Shown: positions 52,542 to 61,101 of the stretch, in pieces
How the letters are laid out: every line of letters starts with the position of its first letter
Position numbering within the stretch: position 1 is the first letter of the stretch
Assembly (NCBI GenBank): GCA_020854775.1
Contig: JAHKLZ010000025.1
Location: 1-64,000 of the forward strand
DNA from: Candidatus Woesearchaeota archaeon
Lineage (GTDB): Archaea; Nanobdellota; Nanobdellia; Woesearchaeales; 21-14-0-10-32-9
Reading direction: 5' to 3'
Length of the DNA stretch: 64,000 bases
The notes under the pieces: model-generated
The model's database searches: none
The model's input: only the letters and a program-made list of their open reading frames with translations
Told to the model about the DNA's origin: nothing
Program-made: the position numbers and the translations under genes

Positions 52542-53501
52542 CTAAGAATCAGCAAATAATTGCTCAACAACATTAGTAGCATACTCGCCTTTACCAAGAG
52601 AAAAACTAACAACTAATTTCTTCTTACCAATATTAAGTTCATCATCTAAAAAATCACTAATAACCAAATCAGAAGGCTTGATAAAAACCTTTCTAGTAGT
52701 GCCCTCAACACTCAAAAAAGAAATATCCCTATTCAAAAAATCTTTACTAACCACTCCTTCCTTTTGTAATAAATCATTAACAACTCCTGAAACTTCTTCA
52801 CTCGCAGAAAAACCACCAAAACCAGGCAAAGGAACAAAATCAACAACCACTCCTTTATTCAAAAGAATCTTAACAGATTCATTCCACAAATAACTCTGAT
52901 AAGCATGAACATACAAAATAAGAATCTTCTTAGGTAAAGTCTTAAGAGCACCCACGAAGTCATTCTTAGACTTCTCTAAGTGCTTCCTAATATTCTCACC
53001 CCAAGACCTATCATTAATTAACAAATTCACAGCGTCAGAATACTTCTTTTTTAGCAGATATTTACCAATAACCACGTTGTTCTCAGAGAAACGTTGCTCA
53101 TGAAAAAAATTAATAATACTTTTATCACTAATCTTCTCATCACCACTCAAACCACGAATAGTTATCCTAAAAGAATTACCTTTAAGCCTACCAAGACTAA
53201 CAAGCTCATCAGACTTACCAAGAAACCTTAAAGAAATATCTTCATGATTAAAACTTTTTAATTTATCAGGACTTGTCAAAACAGATATTGTTTGAGACGT
53301 AACTGCTTGCTTATCTTTTATTCCCGCGTAACTAATACACTTCCTAGGAATTCTAAGTTGACGAGAAACTTCAAAAACCGCGTCTTCAGTGTTACGATTC
53401 CTTTTAGATAATTCGCAAATGCAATACTTTCCTTTATCAAGTACTTCAAGTAGCGGAATCTCAGCGACTACGAAGTCTTCAGGAACTTGTTTTAAAATCA
53501 T
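52542..53501 (-). CDS. truD: tRNA pseudouridine(13) synthase TruD
   Basis: Pseudouridine synthase of 319 aa. The catalytic-Asp motif is YAGIKDKQAVTSQ (about residues 56-68), the N-terminal phenylalanine strand LKQVPEDFVVAEIPL fits, and HAYQSYLWNESVKI (about 198-211) and LPGFGG follow. Archaeal TruD proteins usually reach about 400 aa; this one is short in the insertion domain. ATG 53501 (MILKQVPEDF) is used; AT-rich promoter AATATTAAAT lies about 27 bases upstream. Confidence 0.93.
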   Translation of the reverse strand: MILKQVPEDFVVAEIPLLEVLDKGKYCICELSKRNRNTEDAVFEVSRQLRIPRKCISYAGIKDKQAVTSQTISVLTSPDKLKSFNHEDISLRFLGKSDELVSLGRLKGNSFRITIRGLSGDEKISDKSIINFFHEQRFSENNVVIGKYLLKKKYSDAVNLLINDRSWGENIRKHLEKSKNDFVGALKTLPKKILILYVHAYQSYLWNESVKILLNKGVVVDFVPLPGFGGFSASEEVSGVVNDLLQKEGVVSKDFLNRDISFLSVEGTTRKVFIKPSDLVISDFLDDELNIGKKKLVVSFSLGKGEYATNVVEQLFADS

Positions 53502-53589
53502 TAAATAATAAGAAACAACGTTCTTATTTAATATTTTTGAAGACAATGGACAAATTTTAAAAACCACGAAAGAACCCCTTTAAAAGACT

Positions 53590-53664
53590 GAACCTGTAGC
53601 GTAGCCTGGATAGCGCGATTGCCTCCTAAGCAATAGGTCGAGGGTTCGAATCCCTCCAGGTTCG
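53590..53664 (+). tRNA. tRNA-Arg (CCT)
   Basis: Acceptor GAACCTG/CAGGTTC, anticodon stem ATTGC/GCAAT with loop CTCCTAA (anticodon CCT, Arg AGG codon), T arm GAGGG-TTCGAAT-CCCTC, discriminator G, CCA not encoded. The 3' end (last 11 bases) is the first unit of a tandem repeat that continues downstream. Confidence 0.96.
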
Positions 53665-53870
53665 TTAGAAACTGGAGGCTTACAAATAACACATTTGGAT
53701 TGTCTCCAGGTTCGTTAGAAACTGGAGGCTTACAAATAACACATTTGGATTGTCTCCAGGTTCGTTAGAAACTGGAGGCTTACAAATAACACATTTGCAT
53801 TGTCTCCAGGTTCGTTAGAAACTGGAGGTCTCTTATTACAAAATAAGATTATCTCCAAGTTCGTTAGACC
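53654..53870 (+). repeat. 50-bp tandem repeat derived from the tRNA-Arg 3' end
   Basis: Units start at 53654 (inside tRNA-Arg), 53704, 53754, 53804 and, degenerate, 53853. Each begins with 25 bases CTCCAGGTTCG-TTAGAAACTGGAGG, in which the first 11 are the tRNA 3' end and CTCCAG/CTGGAG form a hairpin. The 25-base remainder is almost identical in units 1-3 (CAAAT-AACAC-ATTTG hairpin; one G to C in unit 3). In unit 4 it is a different sequence that forms another hairpin, TCTTATT-ACAA-AATAAGA. The rest of the gap to 53966 is AT-rich. Confidence 0.9.
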
Positions 53871-53966
53871 TTTTATTTTCTTTCTCATTATCTTATTATT
53901 AATTATTCTTACATAAGAAAAACATTTTTAAAGAAAAAAACATAACGTTCAAACAAAAAACAACTT

Positions 53967-55067
53967 GTGACAATGAAAAAAAAATTGAAGACTAAAAAAA
54001 ATTATGAATTAATAAATAAACTAAGTCAGTTTAACAAAACAAAAAGACCTTTATCAATAGTCATTTTTGCATTATTAGGCGTTGTTGGCTTAACAATAAT
54101 ATTATTAAAATCTGATTTTAACGAGATACTTGGTTTTTTAAGAAACACCACGATGATCTTAATAATTTTTTATTTATTAATACAAGTACTTCTAATGCTT
54201 GTTTTAACTATGCGCTGGGCAGTAATACTTGAATCTCAAGGGCATCGAAGAATTAATTTATTCAGATTAAACAAATACAGAGTCGTAGGACAAGCCGTTA
54301 GTTTTCTTACCCCAACCGCTAAAATGGGTGGTGAAGGAATAAAAACTAGGATTATGTCAAAACGAGAAAGTATTCCTTACAGCAAAGCTTTATCAAGCAC
54401 ATTCATAGATAACTCTGTTGATTTAACCGCTTCAGGCCTATTTTTCTTAATAGGAACCATAATAATACTTTTGAGTATAAACGTGGGCTTTAAGACTAAA
54501 ATGTTTTTAGGTTGTTTAATATTCTTGTTTTTGTTTTTTTTAGGTGTTTTTAATTACAGGTTGTTTAAAGGAAAACCCATGATGCATGGTTTAGCTAAAC
54601 GCTTTGGTTTGTTTAAAATAAAAATGATAAAAGATTTTGAGCACGAAATAAAGAAGTTTGATGAATATCTACACGAATTTTATAGAAAAGACAAAAAACA
54701 TTTTTATTACGCGATATTATTATCTCTTATTAGTTGGATACTTATGTTTTTTGAATATTACGTGGCTGGGAGAATGCTAGGATTTAATTTTTCTGCTTGG
54801 ATGATTTTTTTAATAGTGACACTAGTAGGACTAGCTTATTTAATTCCTACACCTATGGCTCTAGGAACATTAGAAGCAGGACAAATTTCCGCTTTTAGCA
54901 TATTAAATATAAGCTCAGCCGCAGGTATAGGTCTTAGTTTCATAGTTAGAGCTAAAGATATGTTAATAGCTTTTTGGGGCGTGGGAATAATGAGTTTTTA
55001 TGGTTTTAATCCAAATAATGCTCTTGAAAAAGCAGGATTCGGTGACGAAGTTGAAAATAAGAAATAA
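53967..55067 (+). CDS. LPG-synthase-TM/UPF0104 membrane protein
   Basis: A 366-aa protein with about eight helices of the lysylphosphatidylglycerol synthase transmembrane type. Family phrase: LTPTAKMGGEGIKTRIMSK (about residues 111-129) and SSTFIDNSVDLTASGLFFL (about 139-157), then AYLIPTPMALGTLEAGQISA (about 292-311). Members move or modify polar lipids or lipid-linked sugars; AglD-related ones take part in haloarchaeal glycosylation. It overlaps the glycosidase-like gene by up to 68 bases. Confidence 0.85.
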   Translation: MTMKKKLKTKKNYELINKLSQFNKTKRPLSIVIFALLGVVGLTIILLKSDFNEILGFLRNTTMILIIFYLLIQVLLMLVLTMRWAVILESQGHRRINLFRLNKYRVVGQAVSFLTPTAKMGGEGIKTRIMSKRESIPYSKALSSTFIDNSVDLTASGLFFLIGTIIILLSINVGFKTKMFLGCLIFLFLFFLGVFNYRLFKGKPMMHGLAKRFGLFKIKMIKDFEHEIKKFDEYLHEFYRKDKKHFYYAILLSLISWILMFFEYYVAGRMLGFNFSAWMIFLIVTLVGLAYLIPTPMALGTLEAGQISAFSILNISSAAGIGLSFIVRAKDMLIAFWGVGIMSFYGFNPNNALEKAGFGDEVENKK

Positions 55068-56187
55068 TTATTTGCTTTTATTAGACGGATTAAAACTTTT
55101 TTTCAGAAGCAAAAAGAAAAAATTCTTAGGAACAAAGAAATATGAAGGAACCACTAATAAAATATGTGAAAAAATAATAATAGATTGTTATAACACGAAG
55201 AAAAAATACTTCATGGTCAGTCCGAACAATTTTAATCAATTCTACTCCAGAGATTTCGGAATGATTTGCGAATCATTAATAAAATTAGGATATGAACAAG
55301 AAGTGATAAACACCATTAATTATGCTATGAACATATATGAAAAGAAAGGAAGAATAACTACTCAAATAAATAGCAGAGGACAACCATTAGATTTTCCTTG
55401 TTGGACTCCTGAATCAACTTCTTACATGCTTAACTCAATAATTTTAACGAATAATAAAGAATTAATAAATAAGTATAAATCTTTTTTTAAAGAACAAGCA
55501 AGAATAATTTATGAAGAAGCAATAGATAAAGAAACAGGGCTTGTGAGAAAAGATAAAAATTTTAGTTCTATGAAGGATTATGCAAAACAAAAAAGTTCTT
55601 GTTACGTGAATTGCTTAGTAGGATTATTCTCTGAGAATCTTAAAAAAATAGGCTTAAAAACAGAACTGCAAAAATACGATTACGAATACATAATAAAGAA
55701 ATATTTTTGGAAAAAAAATTATTTCGCGGATGATTTGTCAGGAAAAAATTTAATGAGTGGAGACGCTAATGTTTTTCCTTATTGGACTAAACTAATAACA
55801 AATAAAGATATGTTCAAAAAAAGTCTTAAATCAATCAAAGAAAAAAAACTTAATGAGCCTTTCGCATTGAAATACAATAAAGAAGAAGACAACGCGGATT
55901 GGAACTTGATGAATTACTTAAACAAAAATTATGAGAATGAAACTATTTGGTCTCATTTAGCTATTTGTTATTTGAAAACTTTATATTACTTCAAAGAAGA
56001 TAAAGAAGTAAGAATTGAATTAATAAAACAATTAAATAAGCACTCCGAGTTAATAAAAAAACAAAGAACGATGTACGAAGTGTACACGAAAGAAGGAAAA
56101 CCTTTCAAGAGCTTAGTGTTTGAATACGATGAAGCCATGTCTTGGTGCGCAGAAATATTAGAGCTTAATAAATTATTAAAAAAATGA
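55000..56187 (+). CDS. (Alpha/alpha)6-barrel glycosidase-like protein
   Basis: A protein of up to 395 aa without signal peptide. FYSRDFGMICESLIKLGYEQ (about residues 84-103), RGQPLDFPCWTPESTSYMLN (about 126-145), SGDANVFPYWTKL and a C-terminal EYDEAMSWCAEILELN fit six-hairpin glycosidases such as GH15, trehalase or amylo-glucosidase-like enzymes. Acidic residues in YSRDF and EYDEA may be catalytic. It may start at GTG 55042 instead of ATG 55000, which would lessen the overlap with the upstream membrane protein. Confidence 0.7.
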   Translation: MVLIQIMLLKKQDSVTKLKIRNNYLLLLDGLKLFFRSKKKKFLGTKKYEGTTNKICEKIIIDCYNTKKKYFMVSPNNFNQFYSRDFGMICESLIKLGYEQEVINTINYAMNIYEKKGRITTQINSRGQPLDFPCWTPESTSYMLNSIILTNNKELINKYKSFFKEQARIIYEEAIDKETGLVRKDKNFSSMKDYAKQKSSCYVNCLVGLFSENLKKIGLKTELQKYDYEYIIKKYFWKKNYFADDLSGKNLMSGDANVFPYWTKLITNKDMFKKSLKSIKEKKLNEPFALKYNKEEDNADWNLMNYLNKNYENETIWSHLAICYLKTLYYFKEDKEVRIELIKQLNKHSELIKKQRTMYEVYTKEGKPFKSLVFEYDEAMSWCAEILELNKLLKK

Positions 56188-56636
56188 ATTACGAACTCAG
56201 AAAAGCAAAAAGAACGGACTTAGAAAAACTTTTATTAATACAAAAAGAAATAATTATTAAATCAACACATTATGATTCTAGTATTAAAAAAAATACGACT
56301 TTCGTAGATATAAAAAAACTAATTTTGTCAAAACAAACAAATTTCTTAGTAATAGAATTAAACAAAGAAATAATATGTTGCGGATACGCAGAAATAAGGA
56401 AATCACCTAATTACATGAAACCTAAGAATTACGGATACATAGGAATGATTTTTGTTTCTGAGAAACACAGAAAAAAAGGATTAGCAACAAATATAATTAA
56501 TAATCTTGTTAAATGGTTAGAAACAAATAAAATAAAAGAAATAAGACTTGAAGCTTACACAAAGAATGAAGACGCAATAAAATTATTTAGAAAAACAGGC
56601 TTTGAAGAATTATTTGTTACTATGAAAAAAGTTTAA
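56184..56636 (+). CDS. GNAT family N-acetyltransferase
   Basis: A 150-aa acetyltransferase: acetyl-CoA motif A is FVSEKHRKKGLATNIINNLV (about residues 92-111), preceded by GYIGMI, and the C-terminal AIKLFRKTGFEEL is the motif B region. It overlaps the glycosidase-like gene by four bases (ATGA), so it ends the run UPF0104-glycosidase-GNAT. The substrate is unknown. Confidence 0.88.
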   Translation: MNYELRKAKRTDLEKLLLIQKEIIIKSTHYDSSIKKNTTFVDIKKLILSKQTNFLVIELNKEIICCGYAEIRKSPNYMKPKNYGYIGMIFVSEKHRKKGLATNIINNLVKWLETNKIKEIRLEAYTKNEDAIKLFRKTGFEELFVTMKKV

Positions 56637-58069
56637 TCTCTAACTTCATAAACAGTTAAATCCCAACCACAAGAATCACTAATATAAAACAATTCATGAA
56701 CTTGAGAATGATTAACAACTCCTAAGAAAGGAATACCTGCTTGTTCAGAGAACGCGAAGAAATCAGGATCATAACTCATAAAGTAATCAGACATATTAAC
56801 AGACCAAGGACTATACGCTTCTAAGTTCGCGTAGTAACCAAAATAAGGCCAAACACTACTAACTATTAATTGTCCAGGCTCAGATATTTCTTTTATCAAA
56901 CTAATTGATTGATGCAAAGCGCCTGAAGAAGTACACTTAGATGTTTTTATCAAATCATTAATTCCATGAATAGACGTCAAAAAAATGGAAACAAACAAAA
57001 CAATTAATAAAAAAACAAACATCAAATCTTTATATTTATTATTAGTTAATAATAAAACAACGTTAAACCCAAGAACTATGAGTAAAACAATAAAAGGAGA
57101 CATCTCTAATATGTAACGCGCAAGTTTTAATTTCACAAAGAAAAAATAAAATAATAACTGCGAAGACAAAACAAGCAACAACAAAGAAGTCTTAGAATAA
57201 AATTTTTTATTAAAACCCCGCTTCCAAAATTTAAAAAAATAAAGAACGTTAAACAAAATCAATAACAAAGCTAAACCATACTCAGCTAATAAGAACCTTA
57301 ACAAAATCAGAGGGGATTCCCTAGCAGTATATTCTAAGATAGCGGAGGTCTGCGATAAAGCAAAATACAAAGGATGACCTTTTTTTATTAAACCATGAAT
57401 TAACCAAGGAATAATAGCCAATAAGAAACCAGAACCATAAAATAATAAGTTCCTGAACCAATTCTTTCTTAACAAGAAAAAAATCACCAAAACAAAAGAA
57501 ACAATAATTGTTGAGAGACGAGCAGAAAAAGCCAAACCAGAAAACAAACCCGCTAAGAAAACAAAAAAATAACCCTTCGTAACAAATTTGTTTTTAATCT
57601 CTTCGTGTTTAAGAAAGAATAAGAACGCTAATAAAAACAACAAAACACCTAATATGTCAGTGTAAATCCTAAAACCCCAAGTTATGAATTGTAAAGAAAA
57701 ACCAAAAATTAAAGAAGCTAACAAAGACAAATCATCACTCAAAAAATATTTAGCAACAAAATAAAACACTAACACAGAACCTAAAGAAAAAAGAATCATT
57801 AATAATTGAGCAACAATAACGAACTCCCCAGTTAATAACCAAACACCCCCAATAACCGCGCTAAGAAGAGGAAAACGAAAATCCTCAACGAAGAAAGAAT
57901 CACCTATGTAAGAACGAGCATTAGCCAAATAAACAACTTCATCCCACGCAAGCAAACCCTGAAGAGAAATAAAATAAGAAAACAAAAATAACAAGAAAAA
58001 CAAAAATGAAAACAACAAATACTTATTATTAAATTTCAAATCAAACACCTTTAAAAGTAAATTTATCAT
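56633..58069 (-). CDS. GT-C/GT39-like membrane glycosyltransferase
   Basis: A 478-aa protein with about eleven helices. The first outer loop has LLAWDEVVYLANARSYIG (about residues 35-52), with Asp-Glu as in PMT/ArnT-like family members, and ISFxxWGFRIYTDILGVLLF follows (about 135). Such enzymes transfer a sugar from a polyprenyl phosphate to protein or lipid. It begins inside the DPM-GtrA gene (29-base overlap), which probably supplies the sugar donor. Confidence 0.82.
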   Translation of the reverse strand: MINLLLKVFDLKFNNKYLLFSFLFFLLFLFSYFISLQGLLAWDEVVYLANARSYIGDSFFVEDFRFPLLSAVIGGVWLLTGEFVIVAQLLMILFSLGSVLVFYFVAKYFLSDDLSLLASLIFGFSLQFITWGFRIYTDILGVLLFLLAFLFFLKHEEIKNKFVTKGYFFVFLAGLFSGLAFSARLSTIIVSFVLVIFFLLRKNWFRNLLFYGSGFLLAIIPWLIHGLIKKGHPLYFALSQTSAILEYTARESPLILLRFLLAEYGLALLLILFNVLYFFKFWKRGFNKKFYSKTSLLLLVLSSQLLFYFFFVKLKLARYILEMSPFIVLLIVLGFNVVLLLTNNKYKDLMFVFLLIVLFVSIFLTSIHGINDLIKTSKCTSSGALHQSISLIKEISEPGQLIVSSVWPYFGYYANLEAYSPWSVNMSDYFMSYDPDFFAFSEQAGIPFLGVVNHSQVHELFYISDSCGWDLTVYEVRD

Positions 58070-59099
58070 TAGCTAAATAATTCCAAGTAGCCGCAATAAT
58101 TATCCCAATAAAATTAGATAATAAATAATACACACCTAGCTCAGTTAATAACCACAACACAGAAACAGATATTCCCAAACCAACAAGAGACACCCCATTA
58201 AAAGAAACCAAGCGCTTAAAAAAAGAATACTTCTTAGCCCTAGATTTCCAAGTCCAAAAATTATTCAACAAAAAATTACTAATAATAGCCAACTCCGTAG
58301 CAATGATACCAGATAAAACATAAAACAAATCAAAACGCTCAGTTAACAACCAAAGAATACCAGTATTAACAACGACGCCTGAAGCACCAACAACTAAGAA
58401 TTTAAACAAAGTAGCATATTTCTTCAAAGCAAAAGAAAACAGCATAACAAGATAAGCAATAATCACATTAATACCTAGTTTACTCTCGCCTCTTTTTCTA
58501 ATACGAAAAACATACGGAACCTCTTTTATTTTAACTTTCTTCTTAGACTCAAGAACAAAGAACATCTCCAAAAAAATCTTAAAACCCCTACCAGACAAAT
58601 CATTCTTAACTTTATTAAAAACAGATTTATTAGTTAAAAAAAAACCAGCCATAGGATCATTAACACTAGCAGAAAACAAAGGCCTAGACAACAAAGCAGC
58701 GAATCTACTCATAAAAACTCTTTTCTTAGACCACCCACTCACCCCTCCGCCTCGAACGAAACGAGAACCAACAACGAAATCACAATTCTTGTGCTTCAAC
58801 ATTTCTTTAATAATAGAAGAATCATGCTGATTATCAGCATCAAGAACCAATAAATAATCATACTTAGCCTCAGAGAAACCGCGAATAACAGCTGAACTAA
58901 GACCTTTATCATTAACGCGCCTAATACACCTAACATGACTAATACCTGAATCATTAACAACTCTCCAAGTCTCATCAGGAGAATCATCATCCACAACTAT
59001 TATTTCATGCTTAATCCCTTTAATATTCTTCTTAAGCTCCTTAATAGTACTAAGAACAGAATCTTTCTCATTATACGTAGGAATAATAACTGATAACAT
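58041..59099 (-). CDS. Dolichyl-phosphate sugar synthase fused to GtrA domain
   Basis: A 352-aa fusion. Residues about 1-225 are a GT2 family polyprenyl-phosphate mannosyl/glucosyl synthase: VIIPTYNEKDSV, VVDDDSPDETW, LVLDADNQHD (the DxD site) and VGSRFVRGGGVSGWSKKR. Residues about 230-350 form a four-helix GtrA-like domain (YATLFKFLVVGASGVVVNTG...ISNFLLNNFWTWKSRA), which may flip the sugar lipid across the membrane. Cooperates with the following GT39-like gene. Confidence 0.93.
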   Translation of the reverse strand: MLSVIIPTYNEKDSVLSTIKELKKNIKGIKHEIIVVDDDSPDETWRVVNDSGISHVRCIRRVNDKGLSSAVIRGFSEAKYDYLLVLDADNQHDSSIIKEMLKHKNCDFVVGSRFVRGGGVSGWSKKRVFMSRFAALLSRPLFSASVNDPMAGFFLTNKSVFNKVKNDLSGRGFKIFLEMFFVLESKKKVKIKEVPYVFRIRKRGESKLGINVIIAYLVMLFSFALKKYATLFKFLVVGASGVVVNTGILWLLTERFDLFYVLSGIIATELAIISNFLLNNFWTWKSRAKKYSFFKRLVSFNGVSLVGLGISVSVLWLLTELGVYYLLSNFIGIIIAATWNYLANDKFTFKGV

Positions 59100-59245
59100 A
59101 AAAAAAAACCTTTTTTTAAATTAATCAATAAATAAAATAAATACTTATATAAACATTTCTTAAAAAAAAGAACATAACAACGTAAAGTTTAAGAATAAAA
59201 CACATTTTCTAAACCTTCTAAAAAATCAAAAAAAAAGGAATAAAC

Positions 59246-59668
59246 ATGATGAAGCTATTTAAAAAAAACAAAAAACAAGCAGTACCAGTAAATTACGAAG
59301 CATTCGTAGCAAGAGAATTCAAAAAATCTAATAATTTATACTTCTTAAACAAAGAAAAACAAATCAAAGACATAATACAAGTAATACCAGCTAATGCGAA
59401 CATACAAGTAACCGCGTTCTACAACAAAGCAAGACAACTATCAGAAAAAAACGACACAACCCCTATTTACGAAAATGAAGCAATGAACCAAGAAAAGTTC
59501 TTAAAAGGATACGCCTTGTTAACAAAACACAATAATCACGTAGCAAGAGGCATCATAAGCCAAAAATACGCAGAACCAAACACCACACAAATAACACTAG
59601 CACTACAATTCTTACCAAGAAACATTAACAGATCAACCATCACCGCGATAATACAATACTACAAATAA
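59246..59668 (+). CDS. Hypothetical protein
   Basis: A 140-aa basic protein without a recognised family. The central part has IKDIIQVIPANANIQVTAFY (about residues 44-63), the end TALQFLPRNI-like sequence and ITAIIQYYK. AAGGAAT lies about eight bases before the ATG. It is flanked by AT-rich DNA and meets gatE tail to tail. Confidence 0.6.
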   Translation: MMKLFKKNKKQAVPVNYEAFVAREFKKSNNLYFLNKEKQIKDIIQVIPANANIQVTAFYNKARQLSEKNDTTPIYENEAMNQEKFLKGYALLTKHNNHVARGIISQKYAEPNTTQITLALQFLPRNINRSTITAIIQYYK

Positions 59669-59673
59669 AAAAA

Positions 59674-61101
59674 CTAATTACTAAATTCTTTATCAAGAAG
59701 CTCCTTAACTTTCTTACCATCAGCCCTACCCTTCAAAGAAGCCATGACTTTACCCATTAATAAACCAAGAGGCGCACCTTTATTATCCTTAAGAGTCTTC
59801 CTAATAACCCCCCTTATTTCCTCATCACTAATCTGATGATACTTAGATAAATCAAGATTATTATTTAAAGCATCACCCAAGATGTCCTGCACAGAAGAAT
59901 AAGCAATTCTATTATCAGAAAAAGCTTTTAATATTTTATCAAAATGCTCAGGACTCAAAGACTTATTAGCTTTTTTCTCCGCACTAGGAACTTGAGATAA
60001 AAAGAAATCAGCAATGTTAGTAGGAGAAAAAGTAGAAGACTCAAACCTAGAACAAACACTCTCAAAATCCAAATCAGACTTAGACTCTTTCTTCACAACT
60101 TTAACAGCTAAATCCCTACTAAGATTAAAAGAAGTCTGATAACGATTAACTTTTTCATCAATAGTCTCAGGAATCTCAAACAAAACATCCTTCAAAATAA
60201 CAGACTCAACATCAGTTTCAGGATACATACGATCCGCACCAGGCATAGGCCTAAGAAAAGACGTAGACCCATCCGGTTCAGCCTTCCTAACCTCTTTTCC
60301 CACTTTTTTACCTTTACTCAACAAATCAACATGGCGCTGAACCTCATTATTAACAACAAAAGGAATCTTCCTTATATCCTGAAAACCCTTAATTTCGACT
60401 CGCTCACCACCTTTAATAGAGATGTTAACATCCTGCCTAATACTACCAATACCACGCATACAATTATCCAAACTACGAAGAATCATACCAAGATGAGACG
60501 CAACATCCTTACACTCATCAGAAGAACTAATATCAGGAGCAGTCGCAATCTCAATCAAAGGAATACCCAGCCTAGAAATATTATATTCATCACGAGTACT
60601 AGAACGACTAATAATCTGAGCCGCCTCTTCCTCCAAACAAAGAGTTTCAATCCTAAACTTCTTCTTATTAACCTCAATGAAACCATCATAACCAATAAGA
60701 GCAGTCCTTTGAAAACCAGAAACATTAGAACCATCAATCACGGTTTTACGCATAAACTGAACCTTATCAACCAAACGCATATTCAACAACTTAGCCACAA
60801 CAACCGCTGATTTTAACGCATCAAAATTAACAGAATGAGGGGGCTCCTCATCCAACTCCACCAAACAAGAACAATCATTAAAACCATGATAAACAAATTC
60901 TTTAGACTTCTGAGTCTCAAAAAAAGCAGCCTTATCAACACCACCAAACTCCCCTGCACTAGCCCTTAAACGCCTCACAAACCTAAAATCAGACTCACCC
61001 TTCTTAATAACAGTAGGACAACTACAAAAAAGCTTTTTACCACTTAACTGCTGATGAATCTCCAAGCCACACTTAAAACCCAATTCCTTAAAATTAATCA
61101 T
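59674..61101 (-). CDS. gatE: Glu-tRNA(Gln) amidotransferase subunit E, short form
   Basis: GatE activates Glu on tRNA-Gln for amidation. Diagnostic parts: CGLEIHQQLSGKKLFCSCP (about residues 10-28), CLVELDEEPPHS, VIDGSNVSGFQRTALI (about 114-129), IETLCLEEEAAQI, RLGIPLIEIATAPDI and RGIGSIRQDVNISIKGG, then EVRKAEPDGSTSFLRPMPGA (about 266-285). Archaeal GatE is usually about 620 aa because of an AspRS-like insertion between these last two; here the segment is only about 40 residues, so the insertion is missing. GGTGG lies five bases before ATG 61101. Confidence 0.93.
   Translation of the reverse strand: MINFKELGFKCGLEIHQQLSGKKLFCSCPTVIKKGESDFRFVRRLRASAGEFGGVDKAAFFETQKSKEFVYHGFNDCSCLVELDEEPPHSVNFDALKSAVVVAKLLNMRLVDKVQFMRKTVIDGSNVSGFQRTALIGYDGFIEVNKKKFRIETLCLEEEAAQIISRSSTRDEYNISRLGIPLIEIATAPDISSSDECKDVASHLGMILRSLDNCMRGIGSIRQDVNISIKGGERVEIKGFQDIRKIPFVVNNEVQRHVDLLSKGKKVGKEVRKAEPDGSTSFLRPMPGADRMYPETDVESVILKDVLFEIPETIDEKVNRYQTSFNLSRDLAVKVVKKESKSDLDFESVCSRFESSTFSPTNIADFFLSQVPSAEKKANKSLSPEHFDKILKAFSDNRIAYSSVQDILGDALNNNLDLSKYHQISDEEIRGVIRKTLKDNKGAPLGLLMGKVMASLKGRADGKKVKELLDKEFSN

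Noticed and set aside
53654-53870. CRISPR-like array (25-base palindromic repeat with 25-base intervals)
   Set aside because: The intervals of units 1-3 are nearly identical, the first repeat is part of a tRNA gene, and no cas gene is present.
59674-61101. GatB instead of GatE
   Set aside because: Length is GatB-like, but the sequence motifs and the overlapping gatD gene identify GatE.
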